From: Falsiroseomonas sp041690465
Lineage (GTDB): Bacteria > Pseudomonadota > Alphaproteobacteria > Acetobacterales > Acetobacteraceae
Assembly: GCF_041690465.1 (NCBI RefSeq)
Contig: NZ_JAWLHG010000002.1
Location: 124,001 to 188,000, forward strand
Direction: 5' to 3'
DNA: 64,000 nt
Of this stretch, positions 43,635 to 52,115 are shown in pieces (within the stretch, counting starts at the first letter, position 1; the number at the start of each line of letters is the position of its first letter). Under the pieces are notes generated by a model. That model was given only the letters and a program-made list of their open reading frames with translations. It was not told the DNA's origin and made no database searches. Position numbers and translations under genes: made by a program.

Positions 43635-45832
43635 TGCCCATCACGCCGCCCGCCCTCGACGATCGCGGCTTCGAGGATCTGGTTGCCGACCTGCTGCGGC
43701 GCATCCCTGCGCATACGCCGGAATGGACCAACCCGCGCGAGGGCGATCCCGGCCGCACGCTGATCGCCCTGTTCGCCTGGCTGGCGGACACCATCCTCTA
43801 CCGCGCCAACCTGATCCCGGAGCGGCAGCGGCTGGCCTTCCTGCGGCTGCTCGGCGCCGGCATGCGGCCGGCGGTGCCGGCGCGCGGGATGCTGCAACTC
43901 ACCATCGCCGATCCTGCGGCGACGCAGCCCGCGACGCTGCCGCTGCACAGCGCCATCGCCAAGCCGGTGCCCTTCGAGACGCTGAGCGAGGTCACGGTGC
44001 ATGCCGTGGAAGGCGCCTGCTACATCAAGCGCAAGCCTGACCGCGACGAGGCGCGGCAGCTGCACGACCTGCTGCCGGATCTGCGCGAGCTCTATGGCAT
44101 CGAGGGCCAGCCGGCCGGCTATGTCACCACCCGGATCTTCGAGGCGGCGGAACGGGACGGGCGCGACATCGTCGCCGAGAGCCGCGATGGCTGCCTCTGG
44201 GTCGCGCTGCTCGCGGCCCGCGCACTGCCGGCGCAGGTCGCGGCGGTGCGGGACGAGCTGGGCGGCGGCGCGGGCAATCGCCGGCGCGTGATCAACGTCG
44301 CCGTCGCGCCGGCGATCGCGATGCCGGAAGCCTTCGACGACATCGGCATCCGCGCCCGCATCCCGCATCTGTGGGAGGTCAGCACCGGCCGCGGCGAGGG
44401 CGACGATTTCCTGCCGCTGCAGGTGCTGGAGGATGGCAGCGCCGGGCTGACGCGCGCCGGCGTGGTGCGGCTGCTGCTGCCGGGCAAGGACGATCTCGGC
44501 GCGCCCTCCAACGACGTGCTGCAACAGTTGCGCGCCGGCGTCGGCGACCGGCCGCCGCGGCTCGACGATCCGGCGGTGGCGGGAAGGCTGGTCTGCTGGC
44601 TGCGGCTGCGGCCGGCGCCGGGCACGCGGCTGGCGTCTCTGCGCCTGGCCTGGGCAGGCGTGAACGCGGTGGCGATCGAGCAGCGGCGCACGCTGGGGCG
44701 TCAGACGCTGGGGCAGGGCACCGGCGCGTCCGACCTGGAATTGTCGCTCGGCGCCGGCTCGGTGGAAGCGGCGACGCTGCAGGTTGAGGTGGAGGAGGAG
44801 GAGGGCATGCGGCCCTGGCGCCTCGTTCCCGATGTCGCCGCCACCGGGCGCGACGACCGCGTGTTCAGCCTGGATGCGGAGGCCGGCAGCATCCGCTTCG
44901 GCGATGGCGTGCGCGGCATGGTGCCGGCGGCCGGGCGCATCGTGCAGGTGGTGCGGATGCGGGCGGGCGGCGGCGCCGCGGGCAACCTGCCGCCGGGCAG
45001 CATCAAGGCCATCGCGCTGCCCACCGGCGCGCCGCGGCTGAAGGTGGTGCAGCCGCTGGCAACAACCGGCGGTGCGGATGCCGAGACGCTGGCCGCGGCG
45101 GAAGCGCGCATCCCCGCGATGATCCGCCACGGCAACCGCGCGGTGACCGCCGCCGACTATTCCGAGCTTGCGCTGCGCTCGCCGGGCGTGCCGGTCGGGC
45201 GCGTGGAGGTGCTGGAACGCTTCGTGCCGGCGCAGCGCCGCGACGGCGTGCCGGGCGTCGTTTCCGTCATGGTGATCCCGGCGCGCGAGGGCACCGCCGC
45301 GCCGGCACCGCGCGCCGACCGGCCGATGCTGGAGACGGTGCATGCCTGGCTCGACGAGCGCCGGCCGCTTGCGACCGAGCTCTACGTGATCGGCGCGGAC
45401 TACGTGCCGCTCGGTGTCTCCGCGGCCGTGGAGCTGGTGGACAGCACGCAGCGCGAGGCGGTGCTGGATGCGGTGGCGGAGGCGATCCGCCTGCATCTCT
45501 GGGCGCTGCCGCCGGGCGGGCCGGACGGCACCGGCTGGCCGCTCGGCCGTGCGGTGGACGACCGGCTGATCGAGACCGCGATCGGCCGCGTGCCCGGCGT
45601 GCGCGCGGTGGCCCCGGTGCACCTCTTCGCGCGCCGACCGAAGGAGCGGCGGTGGCGCATGGTGCCGGAGGATGCGACCGGCCGCGCACGCCTGCCGTTG
45701 CTGCGCTGGCAGATGCCGGAGCTGCTGATGCTCGCCGTGGCGGAAGGCGAGCGCGCCGCCACCTCGCTCGCGCCGGTGGTGGAGGCCAGCGCGGACGACG
45801 TGGCGGTACCCGTGGTGCCGGAGCGCTGCTGA
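43634..45832 (+). CDS. Baseplate J / Afp11-like wedge protein
   Basis: A 732-aa baseplate protein of the gpJ/Afp11 type. DDRGFEDLVADLLRRIPAHTPEWTNPREGDPGRTLIALFAWLADTILYRANLIPERQRLAFLRLLGAGMRPAVPARGMLQLTI matches the N-terminal wedge domain, including the ADTILYR.N..P core. Later GDGVRGMVPAAGRIVQVVRMRAGGGAAGNLPPGSI and GNRAVTAADYSELALRSPGVPVGRVEVLERF fit the J-type core, and PLGRAVDDRLIETAIGRVPGVRAV lies near the end. It connects the spike hub to the fibres or the outer baseplate. Confidence 0.93.
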   Translation: MPITPPALDDRGFEDLVADLLRRIPAHTPEWTNPREGDPGRTLIALFAWLADTILYRANLIPERQRLAFLRLLGAGMRPAVPARGMLQLTIADPAATQPATLPLHSAIAKPVPFETLSEVTVHAVEGACYIKRKPDRDEARQLHDLLPDLRELYGIEGQPAGYVTTRIFEAAERDGRDIVAESRDGCLWVALLAARALPAQVAAVRDELGGGAGNRRRVINVAVAPAIAMPEAFDDIGIRARIPHLWEVSTGRGEGDDFLPLQVLEDGSAGLTRAGVVRLLLPGKDDLGAPSNDVLQQLRAGVGDRPPRLDDPAVAGRLVCWLRLRPAPGTRLASLRLAWAGVNAVAIEQRRTLGRQTLGQGTGASDLELSLGAGSVEAATLQVEVEEEEGMRPWRLVPDVAATGRDDRVFSLDAEAGSIRFGDGVRGMVPAAGRIVQVVRMRAGGGAAGNLPPGSIKAIALPTGAPRLKVVQPLATTGGADAETLAAAEARIPAMIRHGNRAVTAADYSELALRSPGVPVGRVEVLERFVPAQRRDGVPGVVSVMVIPAREGTAAPAPRADRPMLETVHAWLDERRPLATELYVIGADYVPLGVSAAVELVDSTQREAVLDAVAEAIRLHLWALPPGGPDGTGWPLGRAVDDRLIETAIGRVPGVRAVAPVHLFARRPKERRWRMVPEDATGRARLPLLRWQMPELLMLAVAEGERAATSLAPVVEASADDVAVPVVPERC

Positions 45833-48468
45833 TGGATGCGAACGGGCTGCGCGTCTGGCAGGCGGCGGATCGGGCGGGGCTTCGCGCGCATGGTGCGCGT
45901 CGGCTCGGCTGGGATGCCGAAGGCCGCACGCTGCGCCTGGCGCGCCAGCAGGCCGCGCCGCTGATTGCCGAGGATGCGGATTTTGCGCGCGCCATGGCGC
46001 TGCGGCCTTCGCCGGTGCGCGATGCCGGCGGCAGCTTCGCCTGGTGGGATGGCGCGGCGGGTGTGCTCCGCGCGGCGGGCTTCGGTGCCGGCAGCACGCC
46101 GATCGCGCTGCCGCCCGACTCGCCACCCGGACTGCCGCAGCCGACCGACCTTGCCTGTGGCGCTGAGGAAATCCTCTACGTCGCGCGCAACGGCGCGGTG
46201 CTGCTGCTGGACCGTCGCGAGCGCTGGGCGCCGGCGCGCGTGGCGCGGGCAGGGTTCAGCGCCGACCGGCTGGTGCCCGCGCCGGATGGCGGCGTCTGGG
46301 TGCTGGACCGCACGGCGCGCCGGCTCGCACGCATCGAGGGCGTGCCGCTGCGCATCGGCGGCCTGCTCGGCGACGAGGCGGAGCGCTTCAACCCGGTCGA
46401 GCCGAACCCCGACCCGCCACGCCTGCGCCTGTTGCAGGAGGCGCGGCTGCCGGTGGAGGTCGAGCCGAAGCTGATCGCCGCATCGGTGGGCGGTCGGCTG
46501 GCGCTGCTCGCCTGGCGGGCAGATGCCGATGCGCTGGTCTTCACGCTGGAAGACGGCCGGCTGGTGCGGCGCTTCGCGCTGGCCGGGCTGCGCTTCCCCT
46601 ATGCGCTCGCCTTCCTGGGCGAGGATCGCATCGCCGTGCTGGCCAGCGACGGCGCGCGGCCGGCCGCGCAGGCCTTCGTCTATGAGCTGGACGCGGCGGA
46701 GGAGGCGCTGCCGCTGGGGGAAATCCACCCGCTGGTTGCGCCCTGGCATGGCGGCTTCTGCAACGCGCTGGCCGCCGTGCCGGACTACCCGGTTGCCACC
46801 GGCGCGCCCGACACGCCGAGGGGGCTGCGTCGCCTGCGCGCGCTCTCCGGCGCGACCTATGCGCGCACCGGCTGGACGCTGCTCGGCCCGTTCGATGCCG
46901 GGCGGCCCGGCCATGTCTGGCATCGGCTGTTCCTCGAAGCCTCGCTGCCGCGCGGCAGCGGCGTGCGGGTCTGGGCGCATGCCGATGATGACGGCACACG
47001 GCCGCTGGCGCCCGCGCAGCCCGGCGCGCCGCCCTGGGCGCCGCATCTGTTCGGCGAGGCGGCGGTGGCGCGCCGGCCGCAGGCGCCGCGTGGCGCCTGG
47101 TGCGTCGAGCCGACCGAGATGCCCTTCGCCGCGCCGCTGCTGCCCTGCCCGGCCGAGCCCGACCGCGCCGGGCTGTTCACGGTCCTGCTGCAGCAGGAGG
47201 GCCGGCGCGTGCGCCGCATCGCCGGGCGGTATCTCTGGCTGCGGCTCGACCTGTTCGGTGACAGCCTGGCGACGCCGGAGATCGCGGCGATCCGGGTGCA
47301 TGGCGAGCGCTTCGCCTGGCGCGACCGCTACCTGCCCGCGCTGTATCGCGAGACGCTCGCCGGCCGCGACGCGGTCGCGGCGGGTGGCGCCACCCCGCCC
47401 GATTTCCTCGACCGCTTCCTCGGCCTGTTCGAAGGCCCGCTGACGCAGCTCGAGGATCGCATCGTCGGTGCCTGGCGGCTGACCGACGCCGCCGGCGCGC
47501 CCGATCCCGCGCTGCCCTGGCTCGGGCGCTGGATCGGCATTGCGGAGGAACGCGGCGAGCCGCCGCAGCGGCTGCGCCAGCGCCTGCGCGCGGCGCCCTA
47601 TACGGCGCGCTTGCATGGCACGCTCGGCGGCCTTCTGGCGGAGCTGGAGATGGCGACCGGCGGCGTGGTGGTGGAGGGCGGCCGCGTGGATCCCGCGCGC
47701 GGCGTGCCGCGGCCCGGGCATCTGGCACTTGCGGAGCTGGAAGGGCGCACGCTGCGCAGCCTGGTGCTCGCCGTCGGGGATCCCACCGTGGTGCTGGCGG
47801 GCGGGGCGGTGACGCGCGGCGAGATCGTGGTGGTCGAGGGCTTCCGCCTGCGCCGCACCTTCGCGACCATCCTCGGTGCGGACCTCGAGGAGGAGGACGA
47901 TCCGCTCACCCTCGGCCTCGCGCCCTCCGGCAATTCCTTCGTCGGCGACACGCTGATCCTCGGCGACGATGCGCGGCGGGAGGTGCAGGCGCTGTTCTCC
48001 GCCGAGCTGCAATCCGCCGGCGAGCGCGCGGCAGTGGAGGCGTTCTTCCGCCGCCTCGCGCATCGCGTGCTGGTGCTGGTGCGCGCCTCGCCGCGCACGG
48101 TGGATACGCAGCGCCTCGCCACGCTCGCCGCCGCAACGGCGCCGGCGCATGTGGAGGTGAACCTGCTGCCCGCCTCGCGACCCTTGATGGTGGGTGCGGC
48201 CTCGCTGGTGGGCGTGGACAGCTTCCTCACGCCGAAGCCGCAGCCGGGCCGCGTGCGCCTGGATGCCACGCGGCTCGGCGAGGGCGACCAGGTGCAGGGC
48301 GAGGGGCGGCTGGATGCGCGTGGTGACGGCCCCGTCTCGCCGGCGCCGGTCGCGGTGGCGGACGGCCCGGCCGAGGTGTGGTCCGGCACCGGCTTTCTGC
48401 TGAGCGCCGCACGATCCGAGGCCGCGCCGGGCCGGCGCATCGCCCGCAACATCTGGACCTGGACCTGA
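45832..48468 (+). CDS. Propeller-like/phage tail P2-I (Afp12-like) fusion protein (878 aa)
   Basis: An N-terminal region of about 300 residues shows repeated WVLDRTARRLARIEGVPLRIGGLLGDEAE-type beta motifs consistent with a beta-propeller. The middle carries a P2 gpI-like domain: RDRYLPALYRETLAGRDAVAAGGATPPDFLDRFLGLFEGPLTQLEDRIVG, then LPWLGRWIGIA and RLRQRLRAAPYTARLHGTLGGLLAELEMATG. A beta-rich C-terminus follows. P2-I proteins are baseplate wedge parts; the fused propeller is an extension not found in phage. The ATG shares its A with the J stop (TGATG). Confidence 0.82.
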   Translation: MDANGLRVWQAADRAGLRAHGARRLGWDAEGRTLRLARQQAAPLIAEDADFARAMALRPSPVRDAGGSFAWWDGAAGVLRAAGFGAGSTPIALPPDSPPGLPQPTDLACGAEEILYVARNGAVLLLDRRERWAPARVARAGFSADRLVPAPDGGVWVLDRTARRLARIEGVPLRIGGLLGDEAERFNPVEPNPDPPRLRLLQEARLPVEVEPKLIAASVGGRLALLAWRADADALVFTLEDGRLVRRFALAGLRFPYALAFLGEDRIAVLASDGARPAAQAFVYELDAAEEALPLGEIHPLVAPWHGGFCNALAAVPDYPVATGAPDTPRGLRRLRALSGATYARTGWTLLGPFDAGRPGHVWHRLFLEASLPRGSGVRVWAHADDDGTRPLAPAQPGAPPWAPHLFGEAAVARRPQAPRGAWCVEPTEMPFAAPLLPCPAEPDRAGLFTVLLQQEGRRVRRIAGRYLWLRLDLFGDSLATPEIAAIRVHGERFAWRDRYLPALYRETLAGRDAVAAGGATPPDFLDRFLGLFEGPLTQLEDRIVGAWRLTDAAGAPDPALPWLGRWIGIAEERGEPPQRLRQRLRAAPYTARLHGTLGGLLAELEMATGGVVVEGGRVDPARGVPRPGHLALAELEGRTLRSLVLAVGDPTVVLAGGAVTRGEIVVVEGFRLRRTFATILGADLEEEDDPLTLGLAPSGNSFVGDTLILGDDARREVQALFSAELQSAGERAAVEAFFRRLAHRVLVLVRASPRTVDTQRLATLAAATAPAHVEVNLLPASRPLMVGAASLVGVDSFLTPKPQPGRVRLDATRLGEGDQVQGEGRLDARGDGPVSPAPVAVADGPAEVWSGTGFLLSAARSEAAPGRRIARNIWTWT

Positions 48469-48481
48469 GGGAGCGCCGACC

Positions 48482-48814
48482 ATGCCGGAATTCAAGGTGA
48501 ACGAACCCGTCGTCCAGCCGGAGCCGGTGGTGCGGGTGGAGGTGAATCCCGCGGCGCCGCTGCCGCTGGGTGCCAACCGCTTCCGCCTGGTCGTCGTGGA
48601 CGACAGCGGGAACGAGAGCGAAGCGACCTTCCTCGACATCGTGGTGCGCGATGCGGAGCGGCCGACCGCGGTGCTGGACATCGTGGACGCGAATGGCCGC
48701 CGCATCGAGCCGGTGGTGGCGTCCGGCGCCTCCTTCATCCTGTCCGGCGCGCGGTCGAGCGATGTCGGAGGCGGGCGCGTGGTGGAGTACCGCTTCACGC
48801 TGGTGGAGCGCTGA
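48482..48814 (+). CDS. Small beta-sandwich (PKD/Ig-like) operon protein (110 aa)
   Basis: Two Ig- or PKD-like beta repeats are visible: ANRFRLVVVDDSGNESEATFLDIVVRDAERPTAVLDIVD and ASFILSGARSSDVGGGRVVEYRFTLVER. The SGARSSDVGGGRVVEYRFTL strand-loop is typical of PKD domains. No signal peptide. Lies 13 bp after the fusion gene and 2 bp before the next small gene. Probably decorates the baseplate or exterior (inference). Confidence 0.65.
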   Translation: MPEFKVNEPVVQPEPVVRVEVNPAAPLPLGANRFRLVVVDDSGNESEATFLDIVVRDAERPTAVLDIVDANGRRIEPVVASGASFILSGARSSDVGGGRVVEYRFTLVER

Positions 48815-48816
48815 TC

Positions 48817-49053
48817 ATGCCGGTGCTCGAACCGGGCCGGACCGTCGCGACGCGCGAGCCGACGCTCAGGGTCGAGAACCGCCTCGCGCCCGGCAGCTAC
48901 GTGTTCCGCCTGACCGTGCTGGACGCCGCGCGGAACGAGAGCGCGCCGGTGGAGCTGACGGTGCGCGTGCTGCGCGCGGTGATCGATCCCGTCATCCGCC
49001 CCGACCTCGGCACCATCGTGCAACCCGTGATCAGACCGGTGATCCCGCGATGA
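48817..49053 (+). CDS. Very small beta-strand protein (78 aa) in the injection operon
   Basis: Reads like one Ig-like half: LRVENRLAPGSYVFRLTVLDAARNESAPVELTVRVLRAVIDPV, ending in Pro/Ile-rich IRPDLGTIVQPVIRPVIPR. It matches the second repeat of the preceding protein (GSYVFRLTVLDAARNES versus ANRFRLVVVDDSGNES), so the pair probably arose by duplication. Its stop overlaps the next start (ATGA). Confidence 0.6.
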   Translation: MPVLEPGRTVATREPTLRVENRLAPGSYVFRLTVLDAARNESAPVELTVRVLRAVIDPVIRPDLGTIVQPVIRPVIPR

Positions 49054-49907
49054 ACGACCTCCCGGACCCGCTGCTCGCCCGCCCTGCGCCGGAGCGGGTG
49101 AACTACGCCACCGGCGTGCTGCTCGATGCGCAGGACTTTCGGGACGAGCAGACCTATCACCGCGGCAGGCTTGCGCGGGCGCTCTCCGCGTTGCACGGCC
49201 ATGGCACGGTCGCCGGGCTTCGCGTGCTGCCGCCGGCGACAGACGATGCCGAGCTGGAACTGCATGTCGCGCCCGGGCTGGCGCTGGATCGCCACGGACG
49301 GCTGATGGAGTTGCAGGCGCCCTGGTGCATCCGCCTGGCGCGCTGGTTCGCCGCGGCCGCGACGGCGGACCTCGTCGCCGCGCTGCATCGCGCGCCGCGC
49401 GTGGCGCCGCCGGCAGCGGTGGTGGTGGATGTGTTCCTCTCGGCCGCCGATTGCGCGCGCGCCAAGACGCCCGCCTTCGCCTCCGGACCCTTCGCGGCGC
49501 TGGATGCGGTGGTGCCGGCGCGGCTGGCGGAGACGCCGGTGCTGGAACTGGTGCCGCGTGCCGAGGGCGGGCCCGATCCCATCCCGTCGCCGCGCAACTT
49601 CTGGCCGGCCGCCGATGCCAGCGACGAGGACAAGCTGATCGCCGTGCTCGGCAGCTTCGAGACCGCCGGCCAGGATGGCGCGCTCGATCCGCTCACCGAG
49701 CATGTGGTGGGTCGCGAGGCTTCGGCCGTGCTGCTCGCGCGCGTCGCGATCCCTGTGACCCTGGCGGAGGACGCGCCTTCCGGCACGCGGCCGGCGCTCG
49801 ACATGACGCAGCGCGTCTCGGTGGACAATGCGCTGCGTCCCTTCGTCTTCCTGCCCGGCAAGTGGCTCGGCCGCGCGCCCGATGCGGCGCCGCTGGTCCA
49901 GCCCTGA
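49050..49907 (+). CDS. eCIS baseplate-extension-like protein, 'GVVAGL' module (285 aa)
   Basis: Begins with the recurrent module ERVNYATGVLLDAQDFRDEQTYHRGRLARALSALHGHGTVAGLRVL (residues about 13-60), then a beta-rich body with ELELHVAPGLALDRHGRLMELQAPWCIRLARWF. The module (Gly-x-Leu-Leu-x-x-x-Asp-Phe-...-Glu-Gln-x-Tyr-His...GTVAGL) recurs in contractile-injection loci and in the next two genes here. Function unknown; probably a baseplate or fibre-network component. Confidence 0.72.
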   Translation: MNDLPDPLLARPAPERVNYATGVLLDAQDFRDEQTYHRGRLARALSALHGHGTVAGLRVLPPATDDAELELHVAPGLALDRHGRLMELQAPWCIRLARWFAAAATADLVAALHRAPRVAPPAAVVVDVFLSAADCARAKTPAFASGPFAALDAVVPARLAETPVLELVPRAEGGPDPIPSPRNFWPAADASDEDKLIAVLGSFETAGQDGALDPLTEHVVGREASAVLLARVAIPVTLAEDAPSGTRPALDMTQRVSVDNALRPFVFLPGKWLGRAPDAAPLVQP

Positions 49908-49919
49908 AGGAGGCAAGCC

Positions 49920-52109
49920 ATGTCCGACCTGACGGCAAGCTCGGCCCGCACCCGGATCGACGTGGCGGAGGCCAGCGAGATCGCGCGCCTCGCCCGCGCC
50001 GGCGATCCCACCATCGTCGCGCGGGAGGAGGTGGAGGCGCTGCTCGGCCGCTCCGCTTTGGTGCTGGACGGGCTGCGGCGGCGGCCGCGCTACTTCGACG
50101 GGCGGTTCCTCACCGGCGCCGACCTCACGCGCGACCAGGAGTATGTGCGGCGGCGCCAGGCGGATCTTGCGCGCGCCACCGGCACCGGCGTCGTCGCAGG
50201 GCTGGAGGTGAGCCTGGAGGGCTCGGCCGGCAACGAGATGCTGGTGATCGAGCCGGGGCATGGCGTGACGCCCTCTGGCGATCTCGTGCTGGTCACCACG
50301 CGGCGCAGCTTCGCGCCGCTCGACCTGCCGGCGGTGGAGCGACTGGATGCGACGCTCGGCCTGCGCGCGGTGCCGCGCGCGCCGCTCGGCCGGCGAACGG
50401 GGCTTTTCCTGCTGGCGCTGCGGGCGGTGGAGTTCACCGCCAACCCGATCGCCGCCTATCCCACGCGCATCGATGGGCCGCGCCGCGTGGAGGATGGCGA
50501 CGTGATCGAGGCGACCGCCGTCACGCTCATCCCCTGGCCGGATACCGGCGGCGCCGCCACGCTGGGCGAGGCGCGGCGCGCGCTGGCGCGCAGGTTCTTC
50601 CTCGGCGACGCGGTGGGCCTGCCGCAGGATGCGCTGCCGCTGGCGATGGTCGCGATGGAGCGCGGCGCGATCCGCTGGATCGACATGCCGCTGGTCCGCC
50701 GCGAGACCGGCGCCGACACGCCGCTGCAGGTGAGCCTCGGCGGGCGTCCGCGCGCGCTGGCCGAAGCCTTCGTGCTGCAGCACCAGTCGCATCTGGCCGA
50801 TGTGCTGGAGGAGCGCGCGCGCGCCGGCCAGCCGGCGGGCTTCGCCGCGGCCGAGCATTTCGCCGCGCTGCCGGCGGCGGGGCTGCTGACGGCGGCCTCG
50901 ATCCTGACGGATTCGCTCGGCTTCCGGCAGATCTGGTTTCCGCCAACGATGGAGGTGGATGTCAGCTTCGTGCCGGAGGACGAGATCCCGAGCCTGGTCG
51001 AGGAAAGCCTCGCCATGCCGCCGATCGACCTGCTCGGCGATGCGGAGGATCTGGACGCGACCGGCGTGGTGGTGCTGGCGCCGGTCTCCCGCGCGCGCCT
51101 CGCCCGTTTCCGGGCGCAGCTGGCGCAGCCTTCCTTCGCGGCGCGGCCCGATCCTGGCCAGGGGCTGCGCCGCGCGCCGCTGGCGGCGCTGGAGGCGATG
51201 CTGGCGCGGCGTTCGCGGGCGCGCGAGACGGCGCTGCGCGACGCCGAGGCCGAAGCCCGCGCGGCCGCGTCGGAGGCGGAGATCCGCGCCTGGACCACCG
51301 CCTGGGCGGAAGCGGTCGCCGCGCTGCCCGTGGCCGAAGGCGGCTCGCCGCTGCTGTGGTACGTCCGGCGCCGCGCGGTGGCCGACCGCGCCAGCATCAC
51401 CGGCGTCGCCATCGCGGTGACGGGCGACGATGCCGGCCAGCAGCGCGCCACCGGTGAGCGGCTGGCCGCGCTTGGCCTGACGGAACGCGCGGAGCGCATC
51501 GCAACGGCGGCGACGCCCTTTGCCGAGGCGCGCATCGCCGCCCTGCTCGCCGCGCCGCGCATCGCCGCGCATGACATGCTGGTCGCCTCCGTGGTGCGTG
51601 ACCTGGAACGCGCTCTGCCCGCCGAGGATGGTGACGCGCCGGTGGAGCGCGTCACGCCGGAGCGCGAAGCGGGTGGGCGCCTCACGCTGCCGGGCGCGCG
51701 CGAGCGCCTTGGGCAGCCCGCTGCGCTCGCCGGCCTACGCGATGCGCTGCGCGCGCCGACCCTCGGCCTGCCCGGCTCCCGCGCCGAGGAACTGCGCAAC
51801 GTCCTCGCCGCGATCCGTGCCGAGAAGCCGGTGCCCGGCGAGATCACCGAGGCGGAGGTGCTGGCCGTCGCCGCTGCCTATGCCGGGCCGCGGCTGGGCG
51901 AGGGGCTGGAGCGGCTGGCGGCCACGCCGACGAGAATCCCCGCCGCCGGCCAGGTCTGGATCGGCGACCAGGGGCGCGCGGTGGAGCTGGACGGCGTGCT
52001 GCGCGCGATCGACGCCGCCGACCTGCCGCGCTTTGCCGAGCGCCTCGCCAAGGCGGCCGATGCGAAGGACGCAGCCGCGCTGGAGAAGCTGATCGTCGAG
52101 GAAGGCTGA
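49920..52109 (+). CDS. Second 'GVVAGL' module protein (729 aa)
   Basis: Opens with RPRYFDGRFLTGADLTRDQEYVRRRQADLARATGTGVVAGLEVS (about residues 59-100), the same module as the 285-aa protein before it. A beta-rich region (MLVIEPGHGVTPSGDLVLVTTRRSFAPLDLPAVERL) and a long helical segment (LEAMLARRSRARETALRDAEAEARAAASEAEIRAWTTAWAEAV) follow. No catalytic motif. It starts 12 bp after the previous gene with a GGAGG-type ribosome site. With its neighbours it may build an enlarged baseplate or anchor. Confidence 0.7.
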   Translation: MSDLTASSARTRIDVAEASEIARLARAGDPTIVAREEVEALLGRSALVLDGLRRRPRYFDGRFLTGADLTRDQEYVRRRQADLARATGTGVVAGLEVSLEGSAGNEMLVIEPGHGVTPSGDLVLVTTRRSFAPLDLPAVERLDATLGLRAVPRAPLGRRTGLFLLALRAVEFTANPIAAYPTRIDGPRRVEDGDVIEATAVTLIPWPDTGGAATLGEARRALARRFFLGDAVGLPQDALPLAMVAMERGAIRWIDMPLVRRETGADTPLQVSLGGRPRALAEAFVLQHQSHLADVLEERARAGQPAGFAAAEHFAALPAAGLLTAASILTDSLGFRQIWFPPTMEVDVSFVPEDEIPSLVEESLAMPPIDLLGDAEDLDATGVVVLAPVSRARLARFRAQLAQPSFAARPDPGQGLRRAPLAALEAMLARRSRARETALRDAEAEARAAASEAEIRAWTTAWAEAVAALPVAEGGSPLLWYVRRRAVADRASITGVAIAVTGDDAGQQRATGERLAALGLTERAERIATAATPFAEARIAALLAAPRIAAHDMLVASVVRDLERALPAEDGDAPVERVTPEREAGGRLTLPGARERLGQPAALAGLRDALRAPTLGLPGSRAEELRNVLAAIRAEKPVPGEITEAEVLAVAAAYAGPRLGEGLERLAATPTRIPAAGQVWIGDQGRAVELDGVLRAIDAADLPRFAERLAKAADAKDAAALEKLIVEEG

Positions 52110-52115
52110 CCGGCC

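Noticed and set aside
48482..49053. One frameshifted gene split into two small ones
   Set aside because: Each frame has its own start, protein-like composition and a clean 2-bp junction, so two genes are the simpler reading.
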